Origin: Bacteroidetes bacterium UBA6183
Lineage (GTDB): Bacteria; Bacteroidota; Bacteroidia; UKL13-3
Direction of reading: 5' to 3'
Assembly: GCA_002422865.1 (NCBI GenBank)
Contig: DITN01000041.1
Span: forward strand, 1-13,382
DNA length: 13,382 bases
The position numbers were made by a program, and so were the translations under genes. Below are positions 1-6,768 of this stretch, piece after piece. Within the stretch, counting starts at the first letter, position 1. The number at the start of each line of letters is the position of its first letter. The notes under the pieces are model-generated. The model saw only the letters and a list, made by a program, of their open reading frames with translations, did no database searches and was not told where the DNA came from.

Positions 1-154
1 GGTCAACATATATCAGGGACGTACAGGTTATTAGTTCCAACATCTAACCTCCAACTTCTCATCATCATCCGAAGCTTTAGCGTGGGATGGCAACATCCGT
101 TTTCCAAAATCCGCCTCCTTTTACTATCTTGCGCCACTTTTAAAAATTATATTA
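1..154. other. Non-coding leader region upstream of lysA
   Basis: No coding region is supportable here on either strand. The stretch holds three degenerate heptads at 38-58 (separate entry), a TCATCATCATCC run, and a short perfect hairpin at 85-98 (GGATG, loop GCAA, CATCC). A TATCTTG sequence at 125-131 resembles the Bacteroidota -7 element TAnnTTTG with one base missing. It lies 23 bp before the lysA ATG and may be its promoter. No matching TTG -33 element is obvious, so the promoter call is weak. Confidence 0.4.
38..58. repeat. Three tandem degenerate heptads (YAACNTC)
   Basis: Three 7-bp units lie head to tail: CAACATC (38-44), TAACCTC (45-51) and CAACTTC (52-58). Only the first base (C/T) and the fifth base (A/C/T) vary. 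On the minus strand the unit reads GANGTTR. The regular spacing and the restriction of change to two fixed positions argue against chance, but three units is a short array. The function is unknown. Confidence 0.5.
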
Positions 155-1387
155 ATGGAACTCAACAACAATGCTTATTACGCGGGAGGCGTAAAGTTAA
201 CGGATGTGGCCCAAGAGTTTGGCACTCCGGTTTATGTTTATAATGCTGATAAAATCATATCGCAGTATAAACGTTTGAAAAACGCATTTAATCCTATTGA
301 TATAAAGATAAAGTACGCTTGTAAAGCCCTAAACAATACCGCTGTTTTAAAATTATTAAAAAACGAAGGCAGTGGTTTAGATACCGTTTCTATTAACGAA
401 GTAAAACTAGGTTTACGCGCAGGATTTGCGCCCGATGAAATTATATTCACTCCCAATTGTGTGGGTATAGATGAAATTAAGGAAGCGGTAGAACTAGGCG
501 TTCACATCAATATTGATAACATCAGTATTTTAGAACAATTTGGAGCCATTTATGGCAATACCGTACCTTGCTGCATCCGTTTAAATCCGCACATTATGGC
601 GGGTGGTAACAGTAAAATCAGTACCGGGCACATTGATAGTAAATTTGGTATCAGTATTTATCAATTACGCCATGTGGTGCGTGTGGTAAAATCAAACAAC
701 ATGCTCATCAACGGCTTGCACATGCACACCGGTAGCGATATTTTAGATGCAGGTGTATTTTTACAAGGTGCCGAAATTTTATTTGATTGCGCCAAAGATT
801 TTCCTGATTTAGCCTTTATTGATTTTGGTAGCGGATTTAAAGTGGCCTACAAAGAAAACGATGTAACCACCGATATTGAAGAGCTTGGACAATTATTAGG
901 TTCACGCTTTACCGAGTTTTGTAAGGAATACGGTCGCGATTTAGAATTATGGTTTGAGCCGGGCAAATTTTTAGTAAGCGAAGCCGGATATTTTTTGGTA
1001 AAATCAAACGTAATAAAACAAACCACAGCTACCGTTTTTGTGGGTGTTGATAGCGGATTAAATCACTTAATACGCCCAATGTTGTACGACTCGTACCACG
1101 AGATTGTAAACATCAGCAACCCCGATGGCAAACAGCGTATTTACACCATTGTAGGTAATATATGCGAAACCGATACTTTTGGTTGGGACCGTAAATTAAC
1201 CGAAGTACACGAAGGTGATATCCTTTGTTTTAAAAACGCAGGTGCCTACGGAATTACCATGGCCAGCAATTACAACGCACGTCAAAAACCAGCCGAAGTG
1301 CTCATTTACCAAGGTAAAACACACCTTATTCGTAAACGCGAAACCTTAGAAGATATCATTATAAACGAAGTACTGTTTAACATTTAA
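155..1387 (+). CDS. lysA: Diaminopimelate decarboxylase
   Basis: This PLP-dependent cytoplasmic enzyme decarboxylates meso-2,6-diaminopimelate to L-lysine, the last step of lysine synthesis. It has 410 residues, normal for the family. The alanine-racemase-like barrel comes first, with the PLP lysine K57 in a YACKALN motif, DSKFG at 161-165, HMHTGS at 189-194 and a glycine-rich phosphate-binding FGSGF near 224-228. The C-terminal beta domain follows, with EPGKFLV at 268-274, CETDTFG at 337-343 (equivalent to the CESxD motif that completes the active site across the dimer) and AGAY at 362-365. EPGK and CETDTFG differ from the classic EPGR and CESGD, but as far as I recall this is normal for Bacteroidota. 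The ATG at 155 gives a full N-terminus. The gene stands alone: a possible TATCTTG promoter element lies at 125-131 and a strong terminator starts 4 bp after the stop. Confidence 0.95.
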   Translation: MELNNNAYYAGGVKLTDVAQEFGTPVYVYNADKIISQYKRLKNAFNPIDIKIKYACKALNNTAVLKLLKNEGSGLDTVSINEVKLGLRAGFAPDEIIFTPNCVGIDEIKEAVELGVHINIDNISILEQFGAIYGNTVPCCIRLNPHIMAGGNSKISTGHIDSKFGISIYQLRHVVRVVKSNNMLINGLHMHTGSDILDAGVFLQGAEILFDCAKDFPDLAFIDFGSGFKVAYKENDVTTDIEELGQLLGSRFTEFCKEYGRDLELWFEPGKFLVSEAGYFLVKSNVIKQTTATVFVGVDSGLNHLIRPMLYDSYHEIVNISNPDGKQRIYTIVGNICETDTFGWDRKLTEVHEGDILCFKNAGAYGITMASNYNARQKPAEVLIYQGKTHLIRKRETLEDIIINEVLFNI

Positions 1388-1391
1388 TAGC

Positions 1392-1423
1392 AAAAGCCAC
1401 TCAAAAAAATGGGTGGCTTTTTT
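1392..1423 (+). terminator. Rho-independent terminator after lysA
   Basis: AAAAGCCACTC (1392-1402) pairs with GGGTGGCTTTT (1411-1421), giving an 11-bp stem with one G-U pair around an A-rich loop, and runs into a T-tract ending at 1423. It begins 4 bp after the lysA stop and should isolate lysA from the peptidase gene downstream. Confidence 0.88.
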
Positions 1424-1437
1424 GTTTCAAATCATTT

Positions 1438-1550
1438 TTGCGTTCTCTCGAGGTTTCGCTGTGTTTCACTCGTGGTCGGGTTGAAAATCCCGAACTCGCT
1501 TAGGGACTATGCGCTGCTATCTTTTGCCCCACGCATGCACCAACCCAAAA
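1438..1550. other. GC-rich intergenic island, possible dispersed repeat
   Basis: The 274-bp gap between lysA and the S9 peptidase contains a block that is about half G+C, clearly richer than the AT-rich surroundings. It includes TCGAGG, a small CGGG/CCCG hairpin around 1477-1492, GCGCTGCT and CCACGCATGCAC. An open frame crosses it from inside the lysA terminator into the peptidase gene, but the product is not protein-like. No RNA family is recognised. It could be a dispersed intergenic repeat or a decayed insert. The rest of the gap is AT-rich leader. Confidence 0.3.
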
Positions 1551-1628
1551 CAAAAGTATATTCGCTACTATCCCTAACGCAATTCTCCAACAAATCAATT
1601 TTACCTTCTAAACAGTACCACTTTTTTA

Positions 1629-1635
1629 TATATTG
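1629..1635 (+). promoter_or_regulatory. Possible -7 promoter element for the S9 peptidase
   Basis: TATATTG resembles the Bacteroidota -7 consensus TAnnTTTG with one base missing and lies 26 bp before the peptidase ATG. No -33 TTG is visible at the usual distance, so this is a weak call from one short match in AT-rich DNA. Confidence 0.25.
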
Positions 1636-1661
1636 CTATCAAATTTCATCACTCACCTATC

Positions 1662-3716
1662 ATGAAAAAAATATTCATCACCTTATTATCGCTGTGTATG
1701 CTGCAACAAACTTACGCGCAACAAAAACTTACTCCCGAAACCTTGTGGCAACTTGGCCGTGTAGGTAATCCGGTAATTTCAACCGATGGTAAACAAGTAT
1801 TGTTTGAAGTAAAAAACTATGAAGTGGCCACCAACAAAGGAGCCAACACCGTTTATATCATTCCTTCTGCAGGCGGAACACCTGTTGCCGTTATAAAACC
1901 GGAAACAGGGGCATTTGGTTCACGTTTTCGTCCCGATGGACAACGTTTAACTTTTATGTCGGCCAAGGATGGAGATGTACAACTATACGAATGTAATTTA
2001 GATGGCAGCAACATCACCCAAATTACTCAGGTAAAAGGTGGTATAGAAGGTTACAAATACGCACCGGCCATGAACAACTTGATGTACATAGCAAAAGTAA
2101 AATTAGACGAAACCGTTAATGACATGTACCCTGATTTGCCCTTGGTAAAAGCGCGTATTATTGATGGTTTATATTACCGCCATTGGGATTCGTGGCACGA
2201 TTATACTTATAATCATCCGTTTGTAGTTAGCTACCAAAACGGAGCAATTACAGGCACAGCAGTTGATATTTTAGGTGAAGAAAAATACCACGCACCCGAG
2301 CCTCCTTTTGGCGATGAAAACGAAATGAGCTGGAGCCCGGATGGAAAACGTTTGGCCTTTTCGTGCAAAAAACTAAATGGCACACCCAGTGCTGTTAGCA
2401 CCAATACCGATATTTTTATTTACAACACCGAAACCAAATCAAGCACCAATATTACTGAGCTGAACAGTGGCTACGACCGCGAACCACAGTTTAGTCCTGA
2501 TGGTAAAAAAATTGCTTGGTTAAGCATGAAACGTGCCGGTAACGAAGCTGATAAAAGCCGTTTAATGGTGTATTATTTCGCCAGTAAACAAGAAGTAGAA
2601 GTAACTAAAGATTTCGATTACACCACTGATGCCTTCTGCTGGACCAACAATGGCTCACAATTATTTTTTATATCACAATACCAAGGTACACGCAACATTT
2701 TTACATCAACCGAAAAAGTAAAAAAAGCAGGTGCCGAATACACAGAAGTAAAACAAATTACTAAAGGCGATAACGACTACTTAGGTATAGCTTTAGCCGG
2801 AAACGAAAAAGCCTTTACACTCATTGGTGCGCGCCAAAACATGAGCAACCCTACCGAGTTGTTTAACATCACCAAAAACGGAGAAGAACGACAAATTACT
2901 TTTATTACCCAACCGGTTTGGAGCAATGTAAAACAAGGTAAAGTAGAAAAACGTTGGATTACTACAACCGATGGCAAACAAATGCTTACTTGGGTAATTT
3001 ACCCTCCGGATTTTGATAGCCGCAAACGTTACCCAACCTTATTGTATTGCCAAGGCGGACCACAAAGTATGGTAAGCCAATATTTTAGTTACCGTTGGAA
3101 TTTTCAGTTGATGGCCAACAACGGTTACATTGTAATTGCGCCTAACCGCAGAGGTTTACCGGGTTTTGGCAGCGAGTGGAACGATGCCATTATTGGCGAT
3201 TACAGCGGGCAATGTATGCGCGATTATTTAAGTGCAGTGGATGAAATTAGTAAAGAAACTTATGTGGCCAAAGATAAACGTGCAGCAGTTGGTGCAAGCT
3301 TTGGCGGTTACAGTGTGTATTGGTTAGCAGGTAACCATCAAAAACGTTTTAAAACATTTGTAGCACATTGCGGTATGTTTAACATAGAAAGTTGGTATGG
3401 CACAACAGAAGAAATGTTTTTTGCCAACAACGATAATAAAGGTCCTTACTGGCAAGCACCACGCAGCAAAAACTACGATAACTCACCACATAAATTTATT
3501 CAAAATTGGGATAGCCCAATATTGGTCATACACAATGAAAAAGATTTCCGTGTGCCATTAGGCCAAGGACAAGAAGCCTTTAACGCAGCACAGTTAAAAG
3601 GTTTACCAAGTCGTTTTTTGTATTTCCCTGACGAGAACCATTGGGTAACCAAACCACAAAATTCCATCTTGTGGCAACGTGTATTTTTCGAGTGGTTAGA
3701 TTATCAGTTGAAATAA
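1662..3716 (+). CDS. dpp5: S9 family dipeptidyl-peptidase, DPP5-like
   Basis: This is a secreted (periplasmic) serine peptidase of the prolyl-oligopeptidase family, 684 residues. A signal peptide (MKKIFITLLSLCML..TYAQ, cleavage near residue 20) is followed by a beta-propeller (about 25-430) with repeated SPDGK/RPDGQ blade motifs and by an alpha/beta-hydrolase domain (about 435-684). The catalytic triad is visible: S546 in GASFGGY, D628 in NEKDFRVP and H660 in DENHWV. The length, the triad spacing, and stretches such as RHWDSW, YCQGGPQ and IVIAPNR match what I remember of Porphyromonas gingivalis DPP5. That enzyme removes dipeptides with Ala or a hydrophobic residue at P1 and works with other DPPs in peptide nutrition. 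The substrate here is inferred. The ATG at 1662 is fixed by the signal peptide. The gene is flanked by terminators and is probably monocistronic. A general S9C acyl-peptidase is the alternative. Confidence 0.9.
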   Translation: MKKIFITLLSLCMLQQTYAQQKLTPETLWQLGRVGNPVISTDGKQVLFEVKNYEVATNKGANTVYIIPSAGGTPVAVIKPETGAFGSRFRPDGQRLTFMSAKDGDVQLYECNLDGSNITQITQVKGGIEGYKYAPAMNNLMYIAKVKLDETVNDMYPDLPLVKARIIDGLYYRHWDSWHDYTYNHPFVVSYQNGAITGTAVDILGEEKYHAPEPPFGDENEMSWSPDGKRLAFSCKKLNGTPSAVSTNTDIFIYNTETKSSTNITELNSGYDREPQFSPDGKKIAWLSMKRAGNEADKSRLMVYYFASKQEVEVTKDFDYTTDAFCWTNNGSQLFFISQYQGTRNIFTSTEKVKKAGAEYTEVKQITKGDNDYLGIALAGNEKAFTLIGARQNMSNPTELFNITKNGEERQITFITQPVWSNVKQGKVEKRWITTTDGKQMLTWVIYPPDFDSRKRYPTLLYCQGGPQSMVSQYFSYRWNFQLMANNGYIVIAPNRRGLPGFGSEWNDAIIGDYSGQCMRDYLSAVDEISKETYVAKDKRAAVGASFGGYSVYWLAGNHQKRFKTFVAHCGMFNIESWYGTTEEMFFANNDNKGPYWQAPRSKNYDNSPHKFIQNWDSPILVIHNEKDFRVPLGQGQEAFNAAQLKGLPSRFLYFPDENHWVTKPQNSILWQRVFFEWLDYQLK

Positions 3717-3741
3717 ATCTTTTTTAACCATTTCATTTTGT

Positions 3742-3772
3742 AGCACAGGTAATTAACCTGTGCTGCTTTTTT
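3742..3772 (+). terminator. Rho-independent terminator after the S9 peptidase
   Basis: AGCACAGGT (3742-3750) and ACCTGTGCT (3756-3764) form a perfect 9-bp stem with a 5-nt AATTA loop, followed by GC and six T (3767-3772). It sits 25 bp after the stop codon. There is no T-tract on the opposite strand, so it does not obviously serve the convergent LysR gene. Confidence 0.88.
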
Positions 3773-3841
3773 AAATGAGTTGTAACAAGAAACAACAGTG
3801 AATTACACCAAAAAGTTGCTATTTAACGTGCTGTACAGTAA

Positions 3842-4765
3842 TTAATATTGCTCATACCAACTAAACTTATCGTGCACTATTTGTATTTTGTTTGTTTTTA
3901 AATATTGCAAAAATGCACCTGAAACCGGTGAATGTTTTTTACCTTTTAACCAAACCAAGCTCCAAGTAGTTATAATAGGTAAGCCTTTAATAGGTATAAT
4001 TTGTAGAGCCTTATTGTGCAGTTCATTTCTAATCCCGATGAGTGGCATGATAGAATAACCTAATCCAGCAAGCAGTGCTTGTTTAACAGCTTCGTTGGAT
4101 GTTAATTCCATTTTTTTGAGTACCGAGATGTTTTTTCGTTCAAAGAAACTCTCCATACTTTGTCGTGTACCTGAACCCTTCTCTCGGAAAATTAGTGGTA
4201 GCTTTCCCAACAATTCTTTTGCCCTTATATCTTCATTAAAAGCTGATTGTTGACTACCTACCATGTACAATTTATTTTGTAACAAGTCTAACTTTTCAAT
4301 ATTTAACCCGGAAGGTAAAACAGAAACCAGCGCAAAATCAACTTCATTATTTTCTAAACTCTCTACCACTTTGTTTTTATTGGTAACGTCCATTAACAAC
4401 TCAACCCCGTTATGTTGTTTTATAAAGTCAGTCAGAAAATAAGGCATCACATACTTACCTGTCGAAACAACTGAAATCTTCAACCTACCGGTTAGTTGTC
4501 CTTTAAAAGCCAAAGTTTTATAATTAATAGCATAAACCTGGTTGATGATATTTTCAGCCGCCTCTGCAATTTCTTTTCCAAAATCAGTGATGTAAATCTT
4601 TCTGCCTACAACTTCAGTCAATGGAATATCAAATTGATCTTGAAAGTTTTTAAGTTGAATGGAAACAGCTGGTTGGGTTAAATGTAACTCTTCAGCAGCT
4701 TTTGTTACACTTTGTGTTTGAGCAATTTTTAAAAATATGTGTAATTGATTGAGTGTATAATTCAT
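3842..4765 (-). CDS. LysR-type transcriptional regulator
   Basis: This 307-residue protein has the standard LTTR length and layout. An N-terminal winged helix-turn-helix covers about residues 4-63 (LNQLHIFLKIAQTQSVTKAA, then LTQPAVSIQLKNFQ). After a linker helix, a periplasmic-binding-protein-like effector domain covers about 92-295, including STGKYVMPYF at 101-110 and REKGSGTR at 194-201. These motifs resemble the CbbR/CysL branch, whose members often respond to small anions or metabolites. The effector here is unknown. The gene is read leftwards and is divergent, across 203 bp, from a membrane peptide and a 93-residue protein, the arrangement in which an LTTR usually controls its neighbours and itself. 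The start is the ATG complementary to 4763-4765, directly followed by the HTH. No clear terminator was found downstream. Confidence 0.93.
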   Translation of the reverse strand: MNYTLNQLHIFLKIAQTQSVTKAAEELHLTQPAVSIQLKNFQDQFDIPLTEVVGRKIYITDFGKEIAEAAENIINQVYAINYKTLAFKGQLTGRLKISVVSTGKYVMPYFLTDFIKQHNGVELLMDVTNKNKVVESLENNEVDFALVSVLPSGLNIEKLDLLQNKLYMVGSQQSAFNEDIRAKELLGKLPLIFREKGSGTRQSMESFFERKNISVLKKMELTSNEAVKQALLAGLGYSIMPLIGIRNELHNKALQIIPIKGLPIITTWSLVWLKGKKHSPVSGAFLQYLKTNKIQIVHDKFSWYEQY

Positions 4766-4779
4766 AAATATAACTAATG

Positions 4780-4797
4780 TATAATATTACAATTATA
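4780..4797. promoter_or_regulatory. AT-rich inverted repeat beside the lysR start
   Basis: TATAAT (4780-4785) and ATTATA (4792-4797) form a perfect inverted repeat with a 6-bp spacer, 14 bp upstream of the LysR start codon. AACTAAT lies next to it at 4772-4778 and reappears inverted as ATTAGTT at 4887-4893 and 4898-4904. It may be an autoregulatory site, but AT-rich dyads occur often by chance. Confidence 0.3.
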
Positions 4798-4864
4798 AAT
4801 AAAAACAAATACATAACAGACTGCAATTTCGCGTCATCAGTTTTTAAAAAGTAATGTGGCTGAT

Positions 4865-4883
4865 AATTGCGACTTGGACAATT
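4865..4883. promoter_or_regulatory. Candidate LysR operator (T-N11-A dyad)
   Basis: AATTG (4865-4869) and CAATT (4879-4883) are inverted arms 9 bp apart. T4868 and A4880 fit the LTTR core T-N11-A within the dyad. If transcription of the rightward unit starts just after the -7-like TAATTTG at 4915-4921, the dyad centre lies about 50-55 bp upstream of the start, close to the usual recognition-site position for LTTRs. The dyad and spacing are seen; the function is inferred. Confidence 0.42.
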
Positions 4884-4886
4884 TAA

Positions 4887-4904
4887 ATTAGTTTAATATT
4901 AGTT
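4887..4904. repeat. ATTAGTT direct repeat, 11-bp period
   Basis: ATTAGTT occurs at 4887-4893 and again at 4898-4904, exactly 11 bp apart, about one helical turn. The copies lie between the T-N11-A dyad and the putative -7 element, where an LTTR activation half-site would sit. They could be the second contact region for the regulator, but the motif is AT-rich. Confidence 0.3.
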
Positions 4905-4914
4905 AATGGTGTTC

Positions 4915-4921
4915 TAATTTG
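4915..4921 (+). promoter_or_regulatory. Possible -7 element for the 4969/5138 unit
   Basis: TAATTTG resembles the Bacteroidota TAnnTTTG element with one base fewer. It lies 47 bp before the ATG at 4969 and just downstream of the ATTAGTT repeats and the LysR-type dyad. The purine-rich AAAAGGAAGAAGAAA that follows (4923-4937) is too far from the start to be its ribosome-binding site. Confidence 0.3.
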
Positions 4922-4968
4922 GGAAAAGGAAGAAGAAATCAATTGAACCCACTTTAAAATGCAATAAA

Positions 4969-5145
4969 ATGAAACAGAACAACTTTAAAAGAATACTTTA
5001 CATGATTATAATGCTTATACTTTTAATCATGTCGCTCATTACAACAGACGTCTTTATTAGTCATTTATATGCGTTTATTTCAATTATAATTGGCGCATTG
5101 GCATCACACCAACCATCAGATCAAAACAAAATAAGTTATGAATAA
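4969..5145 (+). CDS. Small two-helix membrane protein, 58 residues
   Basis: The ATG at 4969 opens a 58-codon frame ending at TAA 5143-5145. Its last 8 bp overlap the start of the next gene (ATGAATAA). The product has a short basic N-terminus (MKQNNFKR), a first hydrophobic segment (about 9-25, ILYMIIMLILLIMSLI), a turn (TTDVFISH) and a second segment (about 33-45, LYAFISIIIGALA), then a polar tail. This fits a helical hairpin in the inner membrane with both ends in the cytoplasm. I do not recognise a family. The overlap suggests translational coupling with the 93-residue protein, and the position across from lysR suggests regulation by it. The frame is short enough to be missed by length cut-offs. 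Its reality rests on the overlap and the clean membrane pattern. Confidence 0.6.
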   Translation: MKQNNFKRILYMIIMLILLIMSLITTDVFISHLYAFISIIIGALASHQPSDQNKISYE

Positions 5146-5419
5146 AACAGAAAAATTAACTTTTATAGAAGGCGCTTTTACAGATGCAGAAGCCAAAGAA
5201 ATTGTGATGAATATTTTTTCTGCCAAAATCAATTTTCACCAAACTAAAAACTTGAGTTCACAAGAAAGGTTTGGTAAGGTTGATGTTGCGGCATCAAAAA
5301 GAATCATTGCATTAAAAAAAGGATTGGAAAAAGCAATGGAAATTATAACAGAGGCCAACAAAAACAACAAGATGCTAACCATTAAGTCAGAGATAAATAT
5401 CACCATTTCTGACCATTAA
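5138..5419 (+). CDS. Conserved-looking hypothetical protein, 93 residues
   Basis: This is a small soluble protein of unknown function with no signal peptide or membrane segment. Residues 1-30 carry acidic and hydrophobic strand/helix elements (LTFIEGAFTDAEAKEIVMNI). A polar stretch follows (KINFHQTKNLSSQERFGKVD, about 30-49), then a basic amphipathic helix (about 51-78) and a C-terminal strand-like LTIKSEINITIS. It begins inside the last codons of the membrane peptide upstream, so the two are probably co-translated. The palindrome at 5436-5475 is the next feature downstream and may end the transcript. I have the impression that similar short proteins sit beside LysR genes in other Bacteroidota, but I cannot confirm this here. 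No function is proposed. Confidence 0.78.
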   Translation: MNKTEKLTFIEGAFTDAEAKEIVMNIFSAKINFHQTKNLSSQERFGKVDVAASKRIIALKKGLEKAMEIITEANKNNKMLTIKSEINITISDH

Positions 5420-5435
5420 CCACAAACTCATTTTT

Positions 5436-5475
5436 TAATAACAAAGGCTTGCGCATGCGCAAGCCTTTGTTATTA
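5436..5475. terminator. Perfect 40-bp palindrome, probable terminator
   Basis: The 20-bp arms are exact reverse complements centred between 5455 and 5456 (TTGCGCA/TGCGCAA at the core, TAATAACAAAGG and CCTTTGTTATTA outside). As RNA it would form a stem of about 18 bp with a 4-nt loop, 16 bp after the 93-residue gene. The 3' arm is U-rich (TTTGTTATTAT) but no uninterrupted T-tract follows. Six T precede it instead. Termination is the simplest reading. A protein-binding palindrome is possible. Confidence 0.5.
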
Positions 5476-5548
5476 TCACAACATACATATTTAAATTTTT
5501 GTTATTCAACCAACTCATTTATATTTACGTTTTCATATTTAATGAGTT

Positions 5549-5965
5549 ATGAATATTTTAAAAAACATACTTGCTGTTATTGTTGGATTAATTGTTGGCA
5601 GCCTGGTGAACGGAGCTTTAATATCCATTAGTGGTTCGGTTATAGCACCTCCGGAAGGTGTTAATGTAAAAACTTTAGAAGGACTAAAAGCCGGTATTCA
5701 TCTTTTTGAACCTAAACACTTTTTATTCCCGTTTCTTGCACATGCGTTGGGTACTTTTGTTGGTGCGCTAATGGCTACACTAATTGCAGCAACGCATAAG
5801 TTTAAATTTGCAATGGCCATTGGCGTTTTGTTTTGTTTAGCAGGAATAGCCAATGTTATCATGTTGCCTGCTCCAATGTGGTTTAATATAACAGATATTG
5901 CCTTAGCGTATCTTCCAATGGCATTTTTGGCACATAAATTGGTTACTAGAAAAAACGTGCAGTAA
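5549..5965 (+). CDS. Small four-helix integral membrane protein
   Basis: This 138-residue hydrophobic protein has four predicted transmembrane segments at about 5-30 (ILKNILAVIVGLIVGSLV), 58-81 (FLFPFLAHALGTFVGALM), 86-108 (FKFAMAIGVLFCLAGIANVI) and 111-130. Between the first two is a loop of about 28 residues with IAPPEGVNV and HLFEPKHF. The PPEGV, LFEPKH and LAHALGT stretches look like a family that I believe is widespread in Bacteroidota without an assigned function. The start codon ATG at 5549 is followed directly by the first hydrophobic segment. A possible -7-like TACGTTTT lies at 5526-5533. It has its own 129-bp upstream gap containing the palindrome, and a 75-bp gap follows, so it may be a single-gene unit. 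No enzyme motif is visible. Confidence 0.85.
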   Translation: MNILKNILAVIVGLIVGSLVNGALISISGSVIAPPEGVNVKTLEGLKAGIHLFEPKHFLFPFLAHALGTFVGALMATLIAATHKFKFAMAIGVLFCLAGIANVIMLPAPMWFNITDIALAYLPMAFLAHKLVTRKNVQ

Positions 5966-6027
5966 AAATAGATTATTAATTACACTGCGTCAACAAAGGA
6001 AAATTACGCCAAACTGTTAACTTTATT

Positions 6028-6035
6028 TATGTTTG
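6028..6035 (+). promoter_or_regulatory. Candidate -7 element TATGTTTG directly before the DUF4197 gene
   Basis: TATGTTTG is an exact match to TAnnTTTG. It ends 5 bp before the preferred ATG at 6041, so a transcript starting about 5-8 nt downstream would have almost no leader. No TTG -33 element is seen at the expected distance. Chance matches are possible in AT-rich DNA. Confidence 0.4.
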
Positions 6036-6040
6036 TATTT

Positions 6041-6766
6041 ATGAAAAAGCTATTATTCATCTTTATCACCATCATATCTTTTACATCTTGTACACAAGAT
6101 GATTTGAATAAAATATTAGCCGGCAGCGGCCTAACTAACGAAGAAGTAATTGAAGGTTTAAAAAGTGCGCTATCCGTTGGAACAGACACTTCTGTTACCA
6201 TTTTGAACAAACTTGATGGTTATTATAAAGATGATGTAGTAAAAATTTTATTGCCCGATGATGCAAAAGCCATTTACGACAACATCAACAAAGTACCGGG
6301 AGGCTCAATTTTATTGGAAGAAACGGTAAGAAGTTTGAATAGAGCCGCTGAAGATGCAGCAGTTGAGGCCAAACCTATTTTTATTGATGCCATTACCGGT
6401 ATTACTATTTCTGATGGCTTAAGCATTTTAAATGGTGCCGATACAGCAGCCACTTTTTATTTAAAAGACAAAACATTCTCACCGCTTTACAGTGCGTTTC
6501 AACCTAAAATTGATGCCTCTTTAAGTAAAGATTTGGTTGGAGGAGTATCAGCAAACTCTGCATATAATAACTTGGTTAGTGCGTACAACACAGCTTCTTT
6601 AAACGGATTATTATTCCCAAAAATCACCACCAACAGTTTAAGTTCTCATGTAACCAACAAGGCTTTAACAGGCTTGTTTATAAAGGTTGCAGATGAGGAA
6701 AAAGCCATAAGAACAGATCCATTGGCAAGGGTAAATGACATTTTGAAAAAAGTATTCGCCAAGTAA
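6041..6766 (+). CDS. DUF4197 domain lipoprotein
   Basis: I place the start at ATG 6041, giving 241 residues. The ATG at 6029 would only add MFVF before a standard signal peptide and overlaps a promoter-like TATGTTTG. The N-terminus MKKLLFIFITIISFTSC is a lipoprotein signal with Cys17 as the acylation site. The following TQDD is acidic, resembling the export signal that takes some Bacteroidota lipoproteins to the cell surface. The mature part matches DUF4197 throughout: GLTNEEVIEGLKSALSVGTD, KILLPDDAKAI, SLNRAAEDAAVEAKPIF, SILNGADTAAT, YNNLVSAYN, TNKALTGLFIKVADEEKAIR and a C-terminal DPLARVNDILKKVF. The function of the family is not established. It heads a tight cluster: the next gene starts 2 bp after its stop, pointing to a shared envelope role. 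Confidence 0.9.
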   Translation: MKKLLFIFITIISFTSCTQDDLNKILAGSGLTNEEVIEGLKSALSVGTDTSVTILNKLDGYYKDDVVKILLPDDAKAIYDNINKVPGGSILLEETVRSLNRAAEDAAVEAKPIFIDAITGITISDGLSILNGADTAATFYLKDKTFSPLYSAFQPKIDASLSKDLVGGVSANSAYNNLVSAYNTASLNGLLFPKITTNSLSSHVTNKALTGLFIKVADEEKAIRTDPLARVNDILKKVFAK

Positions 6767-6768
6767 TT

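Noticed and set aside
85..98. GGATG-GCAA-CATCC hairpin as a riboswitch or terminator part
   Set aside because: Only 5 bp of stem, no T-tract, no surrounding conserved structure recognised. A lysine riboswitch before lysA was considered, but nothing like its size or conserved core is present.
337..343. CETDTFG in LysA as an active-site anomaly
   Set aside because: It differs from CESGD, but as far as I recall this is the usual form in Bacteroidota enzymes.
1409..1768. 119-codon plus-strand open frame across the lysA-peptidase gap
   Set aside because: It starts inside the lysA terminator, runs out of frame into the peptidase signal peptide, and the product has no protein-like pattern.
5449..5631. 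60-codon frame starting in the 40-bp palindrome
   Set aside because: It overlaps the start of the membrane protein gene in another frame and has no supporting features.
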